A stretch of DNA of 64,000 nt from NCBI RefSeq assembly GCF_907164915.1, contig NC_061867.1:54396271-54460270 (forward strand). The letters run 5' to 3'. A program made the translations under genes and the position numbers. This document shows, piece by piece, positions 24,469 through 35,844 of this stretch. The DNA comes from Impatiens glandulifera. Taxonomy: Eukaryota; Streptophyta; Magnoliopsida; Ericales; Balsaminaceae. Position 1 is the stretch's first letter. Every line of letters begins with the position of its first letter. The notes beneath the pieces were generated by a model. The model was not told where the DNA came from, did no database searches, and was given only the letters and a program-made list of their open reading frames with translations.

Positions 24469-27250
24469 AGAAAAAATCGGTTTTGGATGTACAACAATTT
24501 TTTTTTAGATTGCCGAGGATTAACTAACGAGTTTATTAAAGTGGTAGAAGAGTTTATTCAATTTTTTATGCACAATGACAACAATATGAATGTAGGAAAT
24601 ATTTTGTGACCATATAAAAATGCAGAAATAATAAATTTTAAGATTTAGAAACTTATAAAAGTCATCTTTATCGTAGTGGTTTTACTGAGAACTGTCATAT
24701 GTGGGTATGTCATGAGTAAACACCAACTCAGTTTATACAATTTTCGGATGAAATTAGTGTTGAAACAAATTCTAGTGTTCACGACATTAATTCATACCTT
24801 AAAACAGTTTTCAATATTGCAACTAGTTATGATCCGCCAATACAAAATGAATGTGCAAGTTCTTCATCTAATGTTCCGGTAGATGACAACGACGAGTAGG
24901 GGGTAGTAAAGTACCCATCTCCGTACCCAATTTTTATTTTACTACCCGACCCTGAACCCGACGGATATCTATATTTCTTCCCCATCCCTGATTCGTCGGG
25001 TACCCAATCCCCGAGGGGTACCTCATTATCCGATTAAAATATAAATGTTATAGAATTTTAAAAAATATTGAAGAATAATTAAAGAATAGATAAATTTGAG
25101 TAATATCGAAATATAAAAAAAATAGAAGCATTATTTGCCTATAAGTATATTATAGATATAGAAGACATTATAATTGAAAAAGAAAATTGAGAAAAAATAT
25201 TGAAAAATATTAAGAGATGAAGATGAAGAAGTGATAGAGAGAGAAATTTTTTGATAGTTGAAGATGAAGAAATAAAAATAAAAAAATGATTAAAGAGAGA
25301 AATAAGTTTTTTATAATAAAAAAAGAAGTGTGGAAAATTGTGAAGTTTGGGTGAGCGTGAAGTGTGGATAGGAGTGGAGTGTGGATAAGAGCAAAATAAA
25401 ATTTGTAATTATTATAAAGCAGTTAATGATGAGGATGTGAAAGGTCACATTAATATTTATCAAAAAATAAAATAAATATATATTAATTTAGTCGGGTATC
25501 GAGTTTGAGATTCACACACTTCCCATCCCTGACCCCGTACCCGATCGGATACCTTCTTCCCTTCTCCAAATCCGACCCCGATTTAAAATACCCGAACCCG
25601 ACCATTGGGTTCCCACGGGTACCGGTCATACATGTACCCATTGCCATCATTAATTTAATGCGACAAATTTTGAGAAATGTTAAATGCTGCAGATCAACAT
25701 ATTTAGTTAGGTCAGCCAAGCGAAACAAAATTGTCAGCAACTATGAGACTTATAAGTCTTAAATTTTATTACAATTTATCTAAAAGTGCAATGGATGACA
25801 TTATTGTATTGTTGTGCGATCTAATGTCATGAGACAACAACTTGTCTATAAATTATTATAACACGAAAAACTAGCCAAATATCTAGGTTTACCGGTTATA
25901 AAGATTGATGTATGTATTAAATATTTTATGTTTTTCTAGAAAAATGATAATCTAATTGAGCATTGTAAGTTTTATTTGTAACCAAGATACAAACAAAATG
26001 AAGTCAACTCTACAAAGAAAAAACCTTGGAAACAATTAATATATTTGTCTTTGACGCTAATGTTACAAAGATTATACACTTCAAATGTAACAATAGAATA
26101 CATTACGTGGCATGCTCAACATGATATTGAAAATGACGTGATGTGTCATCCTTCAGATGGAGAGATGTAGAAATTACTTGACCGTAAATTTCCCGAATTT
26201 TCAACTGAGAAACACAATTTTCATTTAGGACTGTGCGCTGATGGATTTTTACCTTTTGATATGTCTACATATTCTTCTTGGCAAGTAATGGTGACTCCAT
26301 ACAATCTTTCACCAAGTATGTGTATGAAGACACAATACATGTTCCTTTCGTTAATTGTGCCTGGACCATTAAATCTAAAGAAAAATATTAGCATACATAT
26401 GCAACCATTAATAGAAGAATTAAAATAACTATGGGTGGAAGGTGTTCCAACATTCGACATATTAAGTGAACAAACATTTAATATGAAAGCGACTATTTTT
26501 TGGACGATTAATGATTTTCCAGCATATAGAATGTTATATGGTTGGAATACTGCAAGAATTAATGGATGTCCTACATGCATGAAAAATTCAAAATCATTTC
26601 GACTGAAATTTAGTATGAAGTCGTGCTACTTTGATTCTCATAGACATTTTTTACCGACAACATCAATTTAGACGAGAATAAAAAAAATCATCAAAGACCG
26701 AATTGAGTTGTTACCTCCCCACAAAGACCGAGCAGTAATAAAATATTATCAATGGTGTGTGATTTTCCCACGGCTATGGAAAATCCTATTGGCACGCCTT
26801 CAAATTTCGACGTGTTGCATAAATGGACAAAAAAATATTTTTTGGGAGCTCCCTTAACGAAAACAGTCTCTCACCCATCATAACTTTGATGTCATGCATA
26901 TTGAAAAAAATATTTTCGACAATGTCATTCACATCGTTATGAATGTGAAAATAAAGACAAAAGACAATATCAATTCGAGGAAAGACTAGTTTCTACATTA
27001 CAATCGTCCCTCATTGCATGTGCATCCCGACAGTAATGGTCCGAAGCCTAAATATATTTAGGCGTTAACCAAAGAACAAAATCGAATAGTATCAAACGGG
27101 AAAAAAGTATGTATGGTTCCTTCACAGATCTTCTCATCCATCATTCATAGACTTCTCACAGATCTACATGCACGAAAAAAAATCTTTAAGGTAAAATCGT
27201 CTAATGTTACTGATTTTACCGCATTTATTGATTCCAACAAGTGTTAAATC
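24469..27250 (+). pseudogene. TNP2-type CACTA transposase, decayed
   Basis: TNP2 transposases cut and paste CACTA elements. The N-terminal transposase-associated zinc domain is visible near 24505-24720 (CRGLTNEFIKVVEEFIQF, then HLYRSGFTENCHMWVCHE) with stops between. The Transposase_21 core is visible at about 26215-26670: LGLCADGFLPFDM, PYNLSPSMCMKTQYMFLSLI, VPGPLNLKKN, QPLIEEL, FDILSEQTFNMKATIFWTIN and DFPAYRMLYGW. Further traces run to about 27200. Several in-frame stops and frameshifts occur, and a hAT-like element splits the gene near 24890-25648. This is the main coding relic of the 10.46 kb element. Confidence 0.82.
24882..25648. mobile_element. hAT-like non-autonomous insertion with GGGTACCC-rich ends
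   Basis: An insert between two halves of the TNP2 relic. Its ends are rich in repeated TACCCGA/GGGTACC words and point inward. One end begins GATGACAA and the other, read inverted, begins GATGGCAATGGGTAC. The middle is purine-rich AT sequence. Such ends are common in plant hAT elements. I could not find a clean 8-bp target duplication, so the exact borders are approximate. Confidence 0.5.
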
Positions 27251-27554
27251 GTTATTTAACTAGGATTTTGTTTGATAACAAGTTTCTTTCTCCTCTTTGA
27301 CCAACAATTCTCAAAAGATGTGACAGTTGGATTAGTTGGGAGTCGTCTTCTTTGCTTCAAACTGCAACAATCTTCATTTCGTCTAAGCTTGGAGTAGAAA
27401 CAACAATGTATATCTCCTCCTTAGGCGGATGGTTTGCTTCTGCGATTCTACTTTTCTCCTCAGCTAGTATTCTTTCAGTACTCCACCTTCGGAAGGTTCT
27501 CAATAGAGAACTTCTTAGGTTCTCTCTAAATTCAATTGATATTGAATCTGACTA

Positions 27555-28368
27555 CAGTAGAAACTCTATAAAATAATACACTTGAGACGACCAAAATTTA
27601 TTAATTAAAAGAGTTATTAATTAATCGATAAATTAATAATTAATAATTATTAATTTATATATTAATTAATATTTTATTAATTTATAGTAAAATACTCAGT
27701 TTACAAACACTTTTAAGCTTCTACTTAATTATTGTAAAAATGCATGTACTGTATATCAAATGAATGACCCAATCTGAAAGAAACCTTCAATCTCCCACCT
27801 TAGTATTCTTCTTGTGTTCAATGTATCACTTTATGGATATTAAAAATATTTTCTATATAAACAAGATCAAAATACTATAGGTTAACACAAACAAATCATA
27901 CACACAACATGGCTTCCCATCTTAAAGGTGTGAAAAAAATAACAATGACAGATAAGATTCGAAGAGCATTATGCAAGCACAAATAAGATAATCCAAGTCT
28001 CACTCAATAGAAATTGCAAGAATGAGTTTATAGTAACTATGGTTTGCAGGTGAGTCAAGCGACAATATCGAATACAGTTAAGGAAAATTAGAGACGACAT
28101 TCAAGGGGAAATTGATTTCAACAAAAAACAAAAGACAATTGAGTCATTTTTCAAGAAACCTTCATAAATCATTCATGTAATATGCTATATATAAGGAATT
28201 ATTAATTTATATTTTATATGGGGTCTAAAGAAATTATCAAAAATGTATTATCTTATAATTTTAGCAAATTATTAATTTAGCACCCTATCCCCGAGTCGGG
28301 ACCGACCAAAAATATTATCTTAGAGAGTTTATTAAATAATCGAGTATTAATTTATCGAGTTTCTATTG
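27555..28368 (+). mobile_element. Pogo/Lemi1-like Tc1-mariner element
   Basis: Terminal inverted repeats: left CAGTAGAAACTCTATAAAAT, right (read inverted) CAATAGAAACTCGATAAATT. The match continues inward with AATAC. TA dinucleotides flank both sides (27553-27554 and 28369-28370), which is the Tc1/mariner target. The ends resemble the plant Emigrant/Lemi1 family. Total length is 814 bp, much shorter than an autonomous copy. It sits between the two coding relics of the CACTA element. Confidence 0.82.
27909..28165 (+). pseudogene. Pogo-like transposase N-terminus (CENP-B HTH), broken
   Basis: From ATG the reading is MASHLKGVKKITMTDKIRRA then LCKHK and a stop. In the same region the words NPSLTQ, KLQE and YGLQVSQATISNTVK follow, with two stops between them. 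The latter matches the helix-turn-helix of CENP-B/pogo-type transposases. The catalytic DDD/E domain is absent, so this is a remnant. Confidence 0.65.
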
Positions 28369-29385
28369 TATATTGTTTAACTATATTTTTTTGAAAATGA
28401 ATATTTTAGTAGAAAATGTTAGTCCGACGAAATTCCCTTCAGTTCGTTTTTGCATCTACTAATATTTTCTACTATTTTCAACTTTTCATTCCATTTATAA
28501 CAATAATATCATAAGCATCAGTGCCTAAATACTCGAGATATTATCATTGAGATTTATAATCTTTTTGATATATGTAGTGTCATTGAATGAGTTTCGCATA
28601 TAAATCATGAAAACTGGTTAAAGATCTGAATTTTGCATTATTGTTCAAATTTTGTAATTGATGTGAATTCTTAAATTGTATGTTTTTACTTTACAAAATG
28701 TAATACCCTATGCCTTTGTAGATTAGTCATTAAATTCTTGTGTATACCATAATTGAAGTTGTTACAGAAGATGACAAACTTGTTAATTAGTTTTTAGACA
28801 GTGAATAAAACATGTTACACTAACATGTTTTGAAGTTTTGATTATCTATGTACTTTATTATTCTAATCGACTACAATCTAATAATAAAATGTTAATAATT
28901 ATGCAGCCTCTTTATGTGATTGCACCCTAGGAAAAAGAACAACTATTATAACTGTATAAGTTGCTACTACTAATATTGGGAACGTTCGTACTTATTGGGT
29001 TGTTATTTTTATGTTTTTTGTTTATTTTTACTGATTAGAATTTGTGGGGTGGTTATGTACAGAGAAACCAAACTAGAAAAAAATTAGATTTTAATTTGAG
29101 ACTTTCTTTTATTTTTTGAGCTGAGTTTGAGCGAAAAAAACGTTAACAAGTTTGTGAACATTTAAAAAAAATAAAAATTACTATTCATATGCATATTAAT
29201 CATGTATTTTGAAGACTTTAAGGTCATTTCTGATGTGAATTATTTATATTAGAGTAAAAGCATGCCAAGTAATTATTTACATAACCTTTTTAATTAATTT
29301 TGCCTTGATAAATTTTCTCATGTGAATTATTAAAACTTCAATTTAAGAGCATGTTGTAACTTGTTTTATTTTTTTTCATTAGATC

Positions 29386-30900
29386 ATGTCTAAAGAGAAT
29401 ACAAAAGATACATGAGTTCCATCTTTGTCTTCATATGCACAAAGAAATGATACTTTGGAAATTCAACATGACAGACTTAAGTAAGTGTTTCACATATTTA
29501 TAAATTTTGAATATAAATAGATTATATAAGTAATTTTCCCTCAATTGATTACAGTCTATTTTTTTATTCAAATATAATATATTTTATTTTTAATAATTTT
29601 GATAGTTTTCTACCAAATGTTACGAGGATATTGAACAAAATAATAAGTCTGGTTGACAAAGCGGTCCCTACAGTACTTAGAATTATGTGCCACCACTAGA
29701 AGTTAAATAATTATGATGGCATCAATTCAATGTAAGTTAATTTCATTGTTTTGTTTATAGTAAATGAATAAAAATATGCTGTAACCTATGACAACTGCGT
29801 TTCAAATACGATGAGATTCACACATTAGAGATTCGACGAATATTCAATAGAAAATGGGATGAAAATATAAGAAATGTTTTTTTAGAACGAAAAAATGTGG
29901 CAATGGATTAAATATGTAGCCCGCAAATATACTTAACCATTTAACCAGACGCAGAACTTGCCGCCTGACGGACTAGAATTCAGGACCTTAGGGTTAATAT
30001 CCACCACTTGTTGTATATCATGCGAAACGATGTAACAAAAAGCCATGATTGGACAAAAATACAAAGTACTTTCGTGACTCCTAAATATGAGTCTAAAAGT
30101 AAGAAAGCAAAAACAAGTCGGAAAGCAAATTTTGAGGATTCTATGAGGTTCATATATTGTGGAGGACCCATAAGTATTCAAACACATAAAAAATGGCTTG
30201 TGAGTTTTTAATTTTTTTAATTAGTAATATTTTTTTATGAAATAACTCATATAATTATTAATTTATATTATGTTATTATATTCTCTTATCTAGGAAGTGG
30301 AGTTAAAAAGGATACCAACGATAATGAAGACTTTCATGCGTACATATCAAAAAAAGAATGGTAGCTAGAATGACCTACGAGCTGCCAAAACAGTGGTATT
30401 AAATTATTTTGATATTATTTTAGTTTAATATATATATTTTTTAAAATAATCAAATTTATTTTGAACAATATTATTTGTATGCATTTTTAGAAAAAGTTTG
30501 TAGAGAGCTTAACGAAATTAATGATAGTTTTGACGAATCTAACAAAATGACAAACAATGAATTATGGGTCATAGTTGTGAGTGACCCTAAAAATGAAGAA
30601 TATTCGGCATGGGCACGGGGACAAATTCCTGTTTGATGAATCAATAATCTTCATCTTTACAAATCTCAAAAAAATTGCAGGATTAGAGGATATAATACAA
30701 GAGTTGAAGAAAAATGATGAAGAACGAAAGGAAGAAATGAAAATAAAAGATGAAGAACTGATTGAGGAAAGAAGGAAAAAATGAAGAAAATATCCAATCG
30801 GATGCTGTAATTGCTGATCTTCTAAGAGGACAAGAAATTATGCGGGCCCAAATGAACAAAATAATGACAACATTTAAAAGTCGAAATAGGTGACAATGAT
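29386..30900 (+). pseudogene. Second CACTA ORF (plant Transposase_24-like), decayed
   Basis: Scattered readable blocks in plus-strand frames: NDVTKSHDWTKIQ, then NFEDSMRFIYCGGP, then KRIPTIMKTFMRTYQKKNG, then NNELWVIVVSDPKNEEYSAW and ARGQ. A charged, coiled-coil-like E/K-rich stretch follows at about 30690-30780. This resembles the C-terminal half of plant transposase proteins encoded beside TNP2 in CACTA elements. Stops, frameshifts and a small insertion-like block near 29905-30005 break it. Family assignment is by pattern only. Confidence 0.6.
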
Positions 30901-31289
30901 AATTTATGAATTTCAATTTTATTAATTATCTGCTATGTTATTTATTGTTTATATTTTGAATTGTTAATTGGTTTTTAATTGAAGGTTCATAATTAATTTA
31001 AAATTTGATTTAAATTGATTGCAGTTTCGAGTTTTGTTCACTCGTCGTTGATATATGTTTGAAGATTGAAGCTTTATTGAATCTCTTGATATATATATAA
31101 TTTTTTGGGGGGGAAAACGACTTATTTGTTATTTTATTAATAATCCTAAAAGGGAAAAAACAAACACAGTTTATTTATTTCATTCAAACAAACTTAAAAT
31201 GAAATAAATGTTTGGAGTTAACAAAATAAACGTAAAAAAACAAGTCAAATGACATCATTATAACAACACAATCAAATACTAACTATCTT

Positions 31290-31640
31290 ACCTTGAAATC
31301 AATTAACTTTGTGACTTCGGAGTACCGAATCCCCCATTTATCGCATATGTTCCAATTCGTTTCATCGGGAACTCGTCTCCACGTCTTGATTATAGCCCGA
31401 CAATCAAACATTACATCTCTCTATACCTCTTCCACATTTCTACGAACTCTCCCGTAGACTCTTGAATTCCTTTCACTCCATGTATGGTAGATAATCGAGC
31501 TAAAACCACACTTAAAGACACTTGCTAGAAATTTTGCACTTCTAGCTTTTGTTAGGGCAACCTCCTTTATCTTCTCTCACTCTCTCGGAAATGAAGACAT
31601 ACTATAGCAAATCACCTTCAAAGTCGTTGATATATACTTG
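31290..31640 (-). pseudogene. 3' fragment of a LINE reverse transcriptase (zf-RVT region)
   Basis: On the minus strand, near 31490-31420, the words SERNSRVYGRVRRNVEEV are readable, followed by DCRAIIKTW and NWNICDKWGI. This matches the C-terminal zinc-finger tail of plant LINE reverse transcriptases (the WRERN-R-I-type motif). The upstream part has stops. It appears to be a 5'-truncated LINE inserted in the CACTA element. Confidence 0.5.
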
Positions 31641-31814
31641 GTGCTTAAAGAATCAATGAGTTGTGTTTATAGATTGTGTTAGTGGGTTGTGTTTATGGAT
31701 TTTGTTAGTATTATTATTAGTAATTTCAAGAATATCATTTAATATATGTTTTAGTTTTAATGACTTTTGTTTAAAGTTTAATTTGAATGTATTTTATGAT
31801 AATAGATGATTGAT

Positions 31815-31925
31815 GAACCCACAACCATGCATCCCGCTTCAACACAAAGTGCTTCCAGATGAAATCGAACACGTTACCTTTTGGTCTTTTAAACCGACTC
31901 TTACCACTAGACTACTTTGGTGAAT
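31815..31925 (-). mobile_element. tRNA-derived SINE-like fragment
   Basis: On the minus strand box A, TAGTCTAGTGG (31904-31914), fits TRGYNNARNGG exactly. A box B-like TGTTCGATTTC (31861-31871) follows 32 nt later, which is tRNA-like spacing. No cloverleaf can be folded. Tail and target duplications were not resolved. It lies inside the CACTA element. Confidence 0.45.
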
Positions 31926-32413
31926 TAGTATTATTATAAAATTTATAAAATAAAATAATAATAATTTATTTAAATTTAATATAAAATTTAGGTAAAAAAC
32001 TAAATTATAAAATATTATAAAAAGTAAAATTTGCGACGGATATACCCATAAATAACTTAGGATGAATTGTGAGAATGAATGTCGAAAACATTAGAAAAGG
32101 ATTTATTCTATAGAAAATTTCATCAAAAGTTTCGTCACATATATCGTCGCGTATCCCATTATTAATATATTGTCGTAAACCCGTGCCAATATTTATAGAC
32201 TCACAAAAATATAATCAAAAATAGCTGCAGAAAAAAATATAGTGGAAAGTTCATCGCAAAAATTTTCCGATTAAATTTTTAATCGTCGGAGTATTAGCTA
32301 CATTTATATTTGCGAAAAAATTATATAGATGAAATAAATGTCGCAAATTATATTTATCAAAAATTTTATCGATAACTTCCTTCGCTAATACATGTTTATT
32401 TTTTGTAGTGTTA

Positions 32414-33929
32414 CCAAACTAACTTGAAACTTAAAATACACCAATCTCAAAAAAAATATGTATATAATGTTTATAAATATTATTTAATTTGCAGACGTGT
32501 CAAAATAATTAGAAAAACAAAAAATATTTGTTAGAATAAATATAATCAAATTTTGTCAATTTTAGAAAAAATTCAAATGACTAAAATATAATAATTTGAA
32601 CCCTAAATTGTATAATTTAAATTTCAAGTTTTATTTAGTAAACATGACTGAAGTTTGAGTCTTAAATGATAAATCGTCATTAAAATCAATTATATTAGAA
32701 ATAATATAAATACATTAACAATAATAAATAAATAAATCCCTTTTAAGTTTTTTTTTAAATTAATATGAATTTTATAATAAATTCATATACCAAAATATCC
32801 TAGAGATAGAGACACATTAATTAATCCTTATTAAATGTGTTGTGTCAATTTGTAGAATTATCAGTTGAAAGACAAATGTAATTATGTGGGCTATGACTAA
32901 AATTATAAAAATCACAATAGAAAAATGTGTATTTTTAATAACATTTTATTAATGTTGTTACCGTATTAAAAATTAAACTAATGGATATTCATCAATTATA
33001 TAAAGTAATCCAATGTCTATCCTATTAATCCCAAATGTATTTTTGGGAGAAAAATACAAACATTGACATTTTTAGTCAAAATATTTTATATTTTAAAAAT
33101 AGTTAAATTTTTAAATTGATACACTTTATTGGTGACAATTAAGTTTTTAGACTTGTTATTTCAAACATCACAATTTGTGGATCATTATTTTTAAAATTAT
33201 ACCATAACAATTTTAAATGCTGTTAACTTATATTTTTATATTTTATGTGACATGTATAAATAAACAAAAAAATCAATGTCGAATTTCAATAAATTAAATG
33301 GTTTGACTAACGAATTTTAAGGAATCTGTAATAAAAAATTTAGTTCACTGAAATTGGATAACTATATTAGTGATATAGATTTATTTATTTATAAATATTC
33401 GATAATAAGTTAAAAATGTTTGAAACCATCTAGATAAAACTCGATTTTTATATAATTTTAATATTAAAGATTTTCAAACGATAAGGTTTGTAGGAAGATT
33501 TTAGAAATCCAGTTCAAACCTCAAGTTTTGAGTTCTTTTTTTAATGTGTTAATATGGAGTCCTTTAATATTTAAAATTTACAATGTTTTAAGTTATTAAT
33601 TGAGTAAAAATTGAATATAATAAAACATATCATATTATATTAAAAGTAATATGTATAGATTCATAGAATATTTACATAATCATCTGAAAATATAATAATT
33701 TGGAATTATATCCATTTAGTAATGTTATTTACTAAAATAAAAATAAAAATAAAAAATTGGATCTTCAATCTTCTTCATCCATCAGACACCTTCGCCGTTT
33801 CTCTCTTCTTCCCTGATCCAGATCAAATTCCACCTAACCCTTTTAAGAATCCAAATCTCTCTCATCAAAATTCTCGCCATTTTTGAATCTCCTTGCTTTC
33901 TCTCTCCTCTCTGATTCATACCCATCATC
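32414..33929. other. Intergenic region upstream of the VAP27 gene
   Basis: AT-rich and without a supported gene. The final 160 bp (from about 33765) turn pyrimidine-rich and are likely the VAP27 5' leader. Confidence 0.5.
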
Positions 33930-35530
33930 ATGAGTTCTGCCGATCTTCTCAACGTTCAACCTCCAGAACTCAAATTTCCAGGTATATTTTGTTTGAATCT
34001 CGATGATTCATATCATTTTTTTGTTCAATTTAGCCTAGTTACTGTTTTCCAAGGTTTGTTACACTGATAATTTCTATCTAGGGTTACATCTCGTTTTGAA
34101 TAACCTAAAGTTTGATTAATCTTTGTAAAAGTTGAACCCAAGAAGCAGAGTTCGTGTTCATTGACGTTAACTAACACCACTGATAAGTATGTAGCGTTCA
34201 AGGTAATGAATCCTGTTCTTCTGGGTATTGAGATTTATATGTTAGATATGTTTGATTGACTTGATTCTGTTTTATTGACAAGATTAAAACAACAAACCCT
34301 AAGAATTACTGTGTTCGTCCTAACAATGGTGTGGTTTTACCTGGTTCTCCCTGCATTGTAACGGGTATTATCCTGTTTCTTATTACATTGAATGGTTTTG
34401 TAGATTTTAGCTGTTTATTGAAGAAATTTTGATTTGATTTTTCTAGTAACAATGCAAGCACAAAAGGAGGCACCTTTAGATCTTCAATGTAAAGATAAGT
34501 TCCTTATTCAAAGTGTGATTGCTCCAGATGGTATAGATGCTAAAGATGTAACTGCAGAAATGGTGTGTTAAACTTTTCTCGATTACTTTTGCTGTGTTTA
34601 AGGAGATGATGTTTATGTTTATGTTGTTTTGTAGTTTGAAAAGGCACCTGGTAAGATTATTGGTGATTTTAAGGTGAGGGTTGTTTATTTACCCGCAAAT
34701 AATCCATCACCAATTCAAGAAGGATCTGAAGATGGGTCTTCGCCAAGGGCATCTGTGATTGATAATGGAAACCAAGCTTCGTTACCAGATTCTGTATAGA
34801 TTCATTTCCTTTTTTCATGTCTGAAATCTGAATTTCGATTGTTAAATTCTGATATTTTGCCTGCTTTATTTGTTATCAGGCTTTTAGGTCTTCCGGTGAC
34901 CCATTGGAAAAAGCTTCATCTGGGGTGGGTGATTATTGAATCTTCCCTTTCCCTGTCTCGTATACTTTGAACTAATCATATGATTTGTGTTATCTATCGT
35001 ATTCCTCTTAGGGCTTGTTCTGTAATCTGTATTTAAGTTATTGAAAAGTGAGTTATTTTGATGATAAAAAGACATTAGAGATGGTAGAAATATATCATGA
35101 AATAGAGGTATAAATCTTAGTATCTCGGTTCATGATTTGAATAATGTGATTGATGAAAGGATGCATGATACACTTTATGTTTATAGATCTAGATTAGAGA
35201 AATCTATCCCATGTTCATATTTGATTTTGTTTTTCTATCATCAGGTGTCTTCCTCTATTATGTCAAAACTGATGGAGGAGAAAGAACTTGCTATTCAACA
35301 AAACATGAAGCTTCACCAAGAATTGGTATTTATTTATGTCATTTTCATTGAAATTTGATATGTTCAAAGATTGGTATTTATTTATGTCATTTCAATTGAA
35401 TTTGGGATTTGAATAGGAACTGTTGAGAAATGAGACGGGGAAGAAGCATGGTGGTGGCTTCTCGGTATTGTTCGTGGTTTTATTTGGTCTGATAGGTATT
35501 TTGATCGGTTATCTTTTGAAGCAAGCGTAG
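33930..35530 (+). CDS. VAP27: VAP27-type vesicle-associated membrane protein-associated protein
   Basis: VAP27 proteins are tail-anchored ER proteins that tether the ER to plasma membrane, cytoskeleton and endosomes by binding FFAT-like motifs. Exons: 33930-33981, 34132-34202, 34283-34364, 34447-34562, 34635-34793, 34880-34924, 35245-35325, 35417-35530. All are GT-AG with matching phases, giving 239 aa, the usual family length. The MSP domain covers about residues 8-125 (ELKFPVEPKKQSSCSLTLTN, NTTDKYVAFKIKTTNPKNYC, VRPNNGVVLPG). A Ser/Glu linker follows, then a coiled coil (about 180-205, KLMEEKELAIQQNMKLHQE). A C-terminal transmembrane anchor follows (about 217-236, FSVLFVVLFGLIGILIGYLL). It is closest in length and order to the Arabidopsis PVA12/VAP27-1 group. 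It appears intact. Confidence 0.93.
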
Positions 35531-35844
35531 ACGACGATAGAACTAAATATGAAACTTACCCGAACCCCCATCGTTATTACTATTTATAAGAAAGATCTAG
35601 CTTTTACTAGGACATACATGACATGTTGAAATTTGAGAAGTTTTTTTTTTAAGGTTATAGGATGCTTTTTTATTTAACCTTTAAAACAATTGATTTGTTT
35701 ATTACTCTTTACCTACATACCTTCTCTATAAGGTGGATAATTTTATTTTTGCTTGAATTATTTGGTTTGGCTAATATTAGATGATTACTTACATCTATTA
35801 AATAAATCTTGTTTCAATTTGTAACTTTTTTTTTTTTTTTCAAA

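Larger units (their letters stand above)
21952..32410 (+). mobile_element. Full-length degenerate CACTA (En/Spm) DNA transposon
   Basis: The element starts CACTAAAAAAATGCC. Its other end, read on the minus strand, starts CACTACAAAAAATAAACATG. It is flanked on both sides by TTA (21949-21951 and 32411-32413), the 3-bp target duplication typical of CACTA elements. Both subterminal zones (about 22000-22220 and 32030-32390) are dense in CGACG/CGTCG/TCGC motifs, as expected for transposase-binding subterminal repeats. Inside are a TNP2-type transposase relic and a second plant-transposase ORF relic, both plus strand, plus younger insertions. Length is 10,459 bp. All coding parts are broken, so it is not autonomous. 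Confidence 0.85.

Noticed and set aside
25483..25762. 85-aa ORFs on both strands
   Set aside because: Arise from the repeated GGGTACCC-type words of the hAT-like end, which read open in several frames.
27352..27576. 74-aa plus-strand ORF with a hydrophobic stretch
   Set aside because: Lies at the end of the TNP2 relic and runs into the pogo-like TIR; no family pattern.
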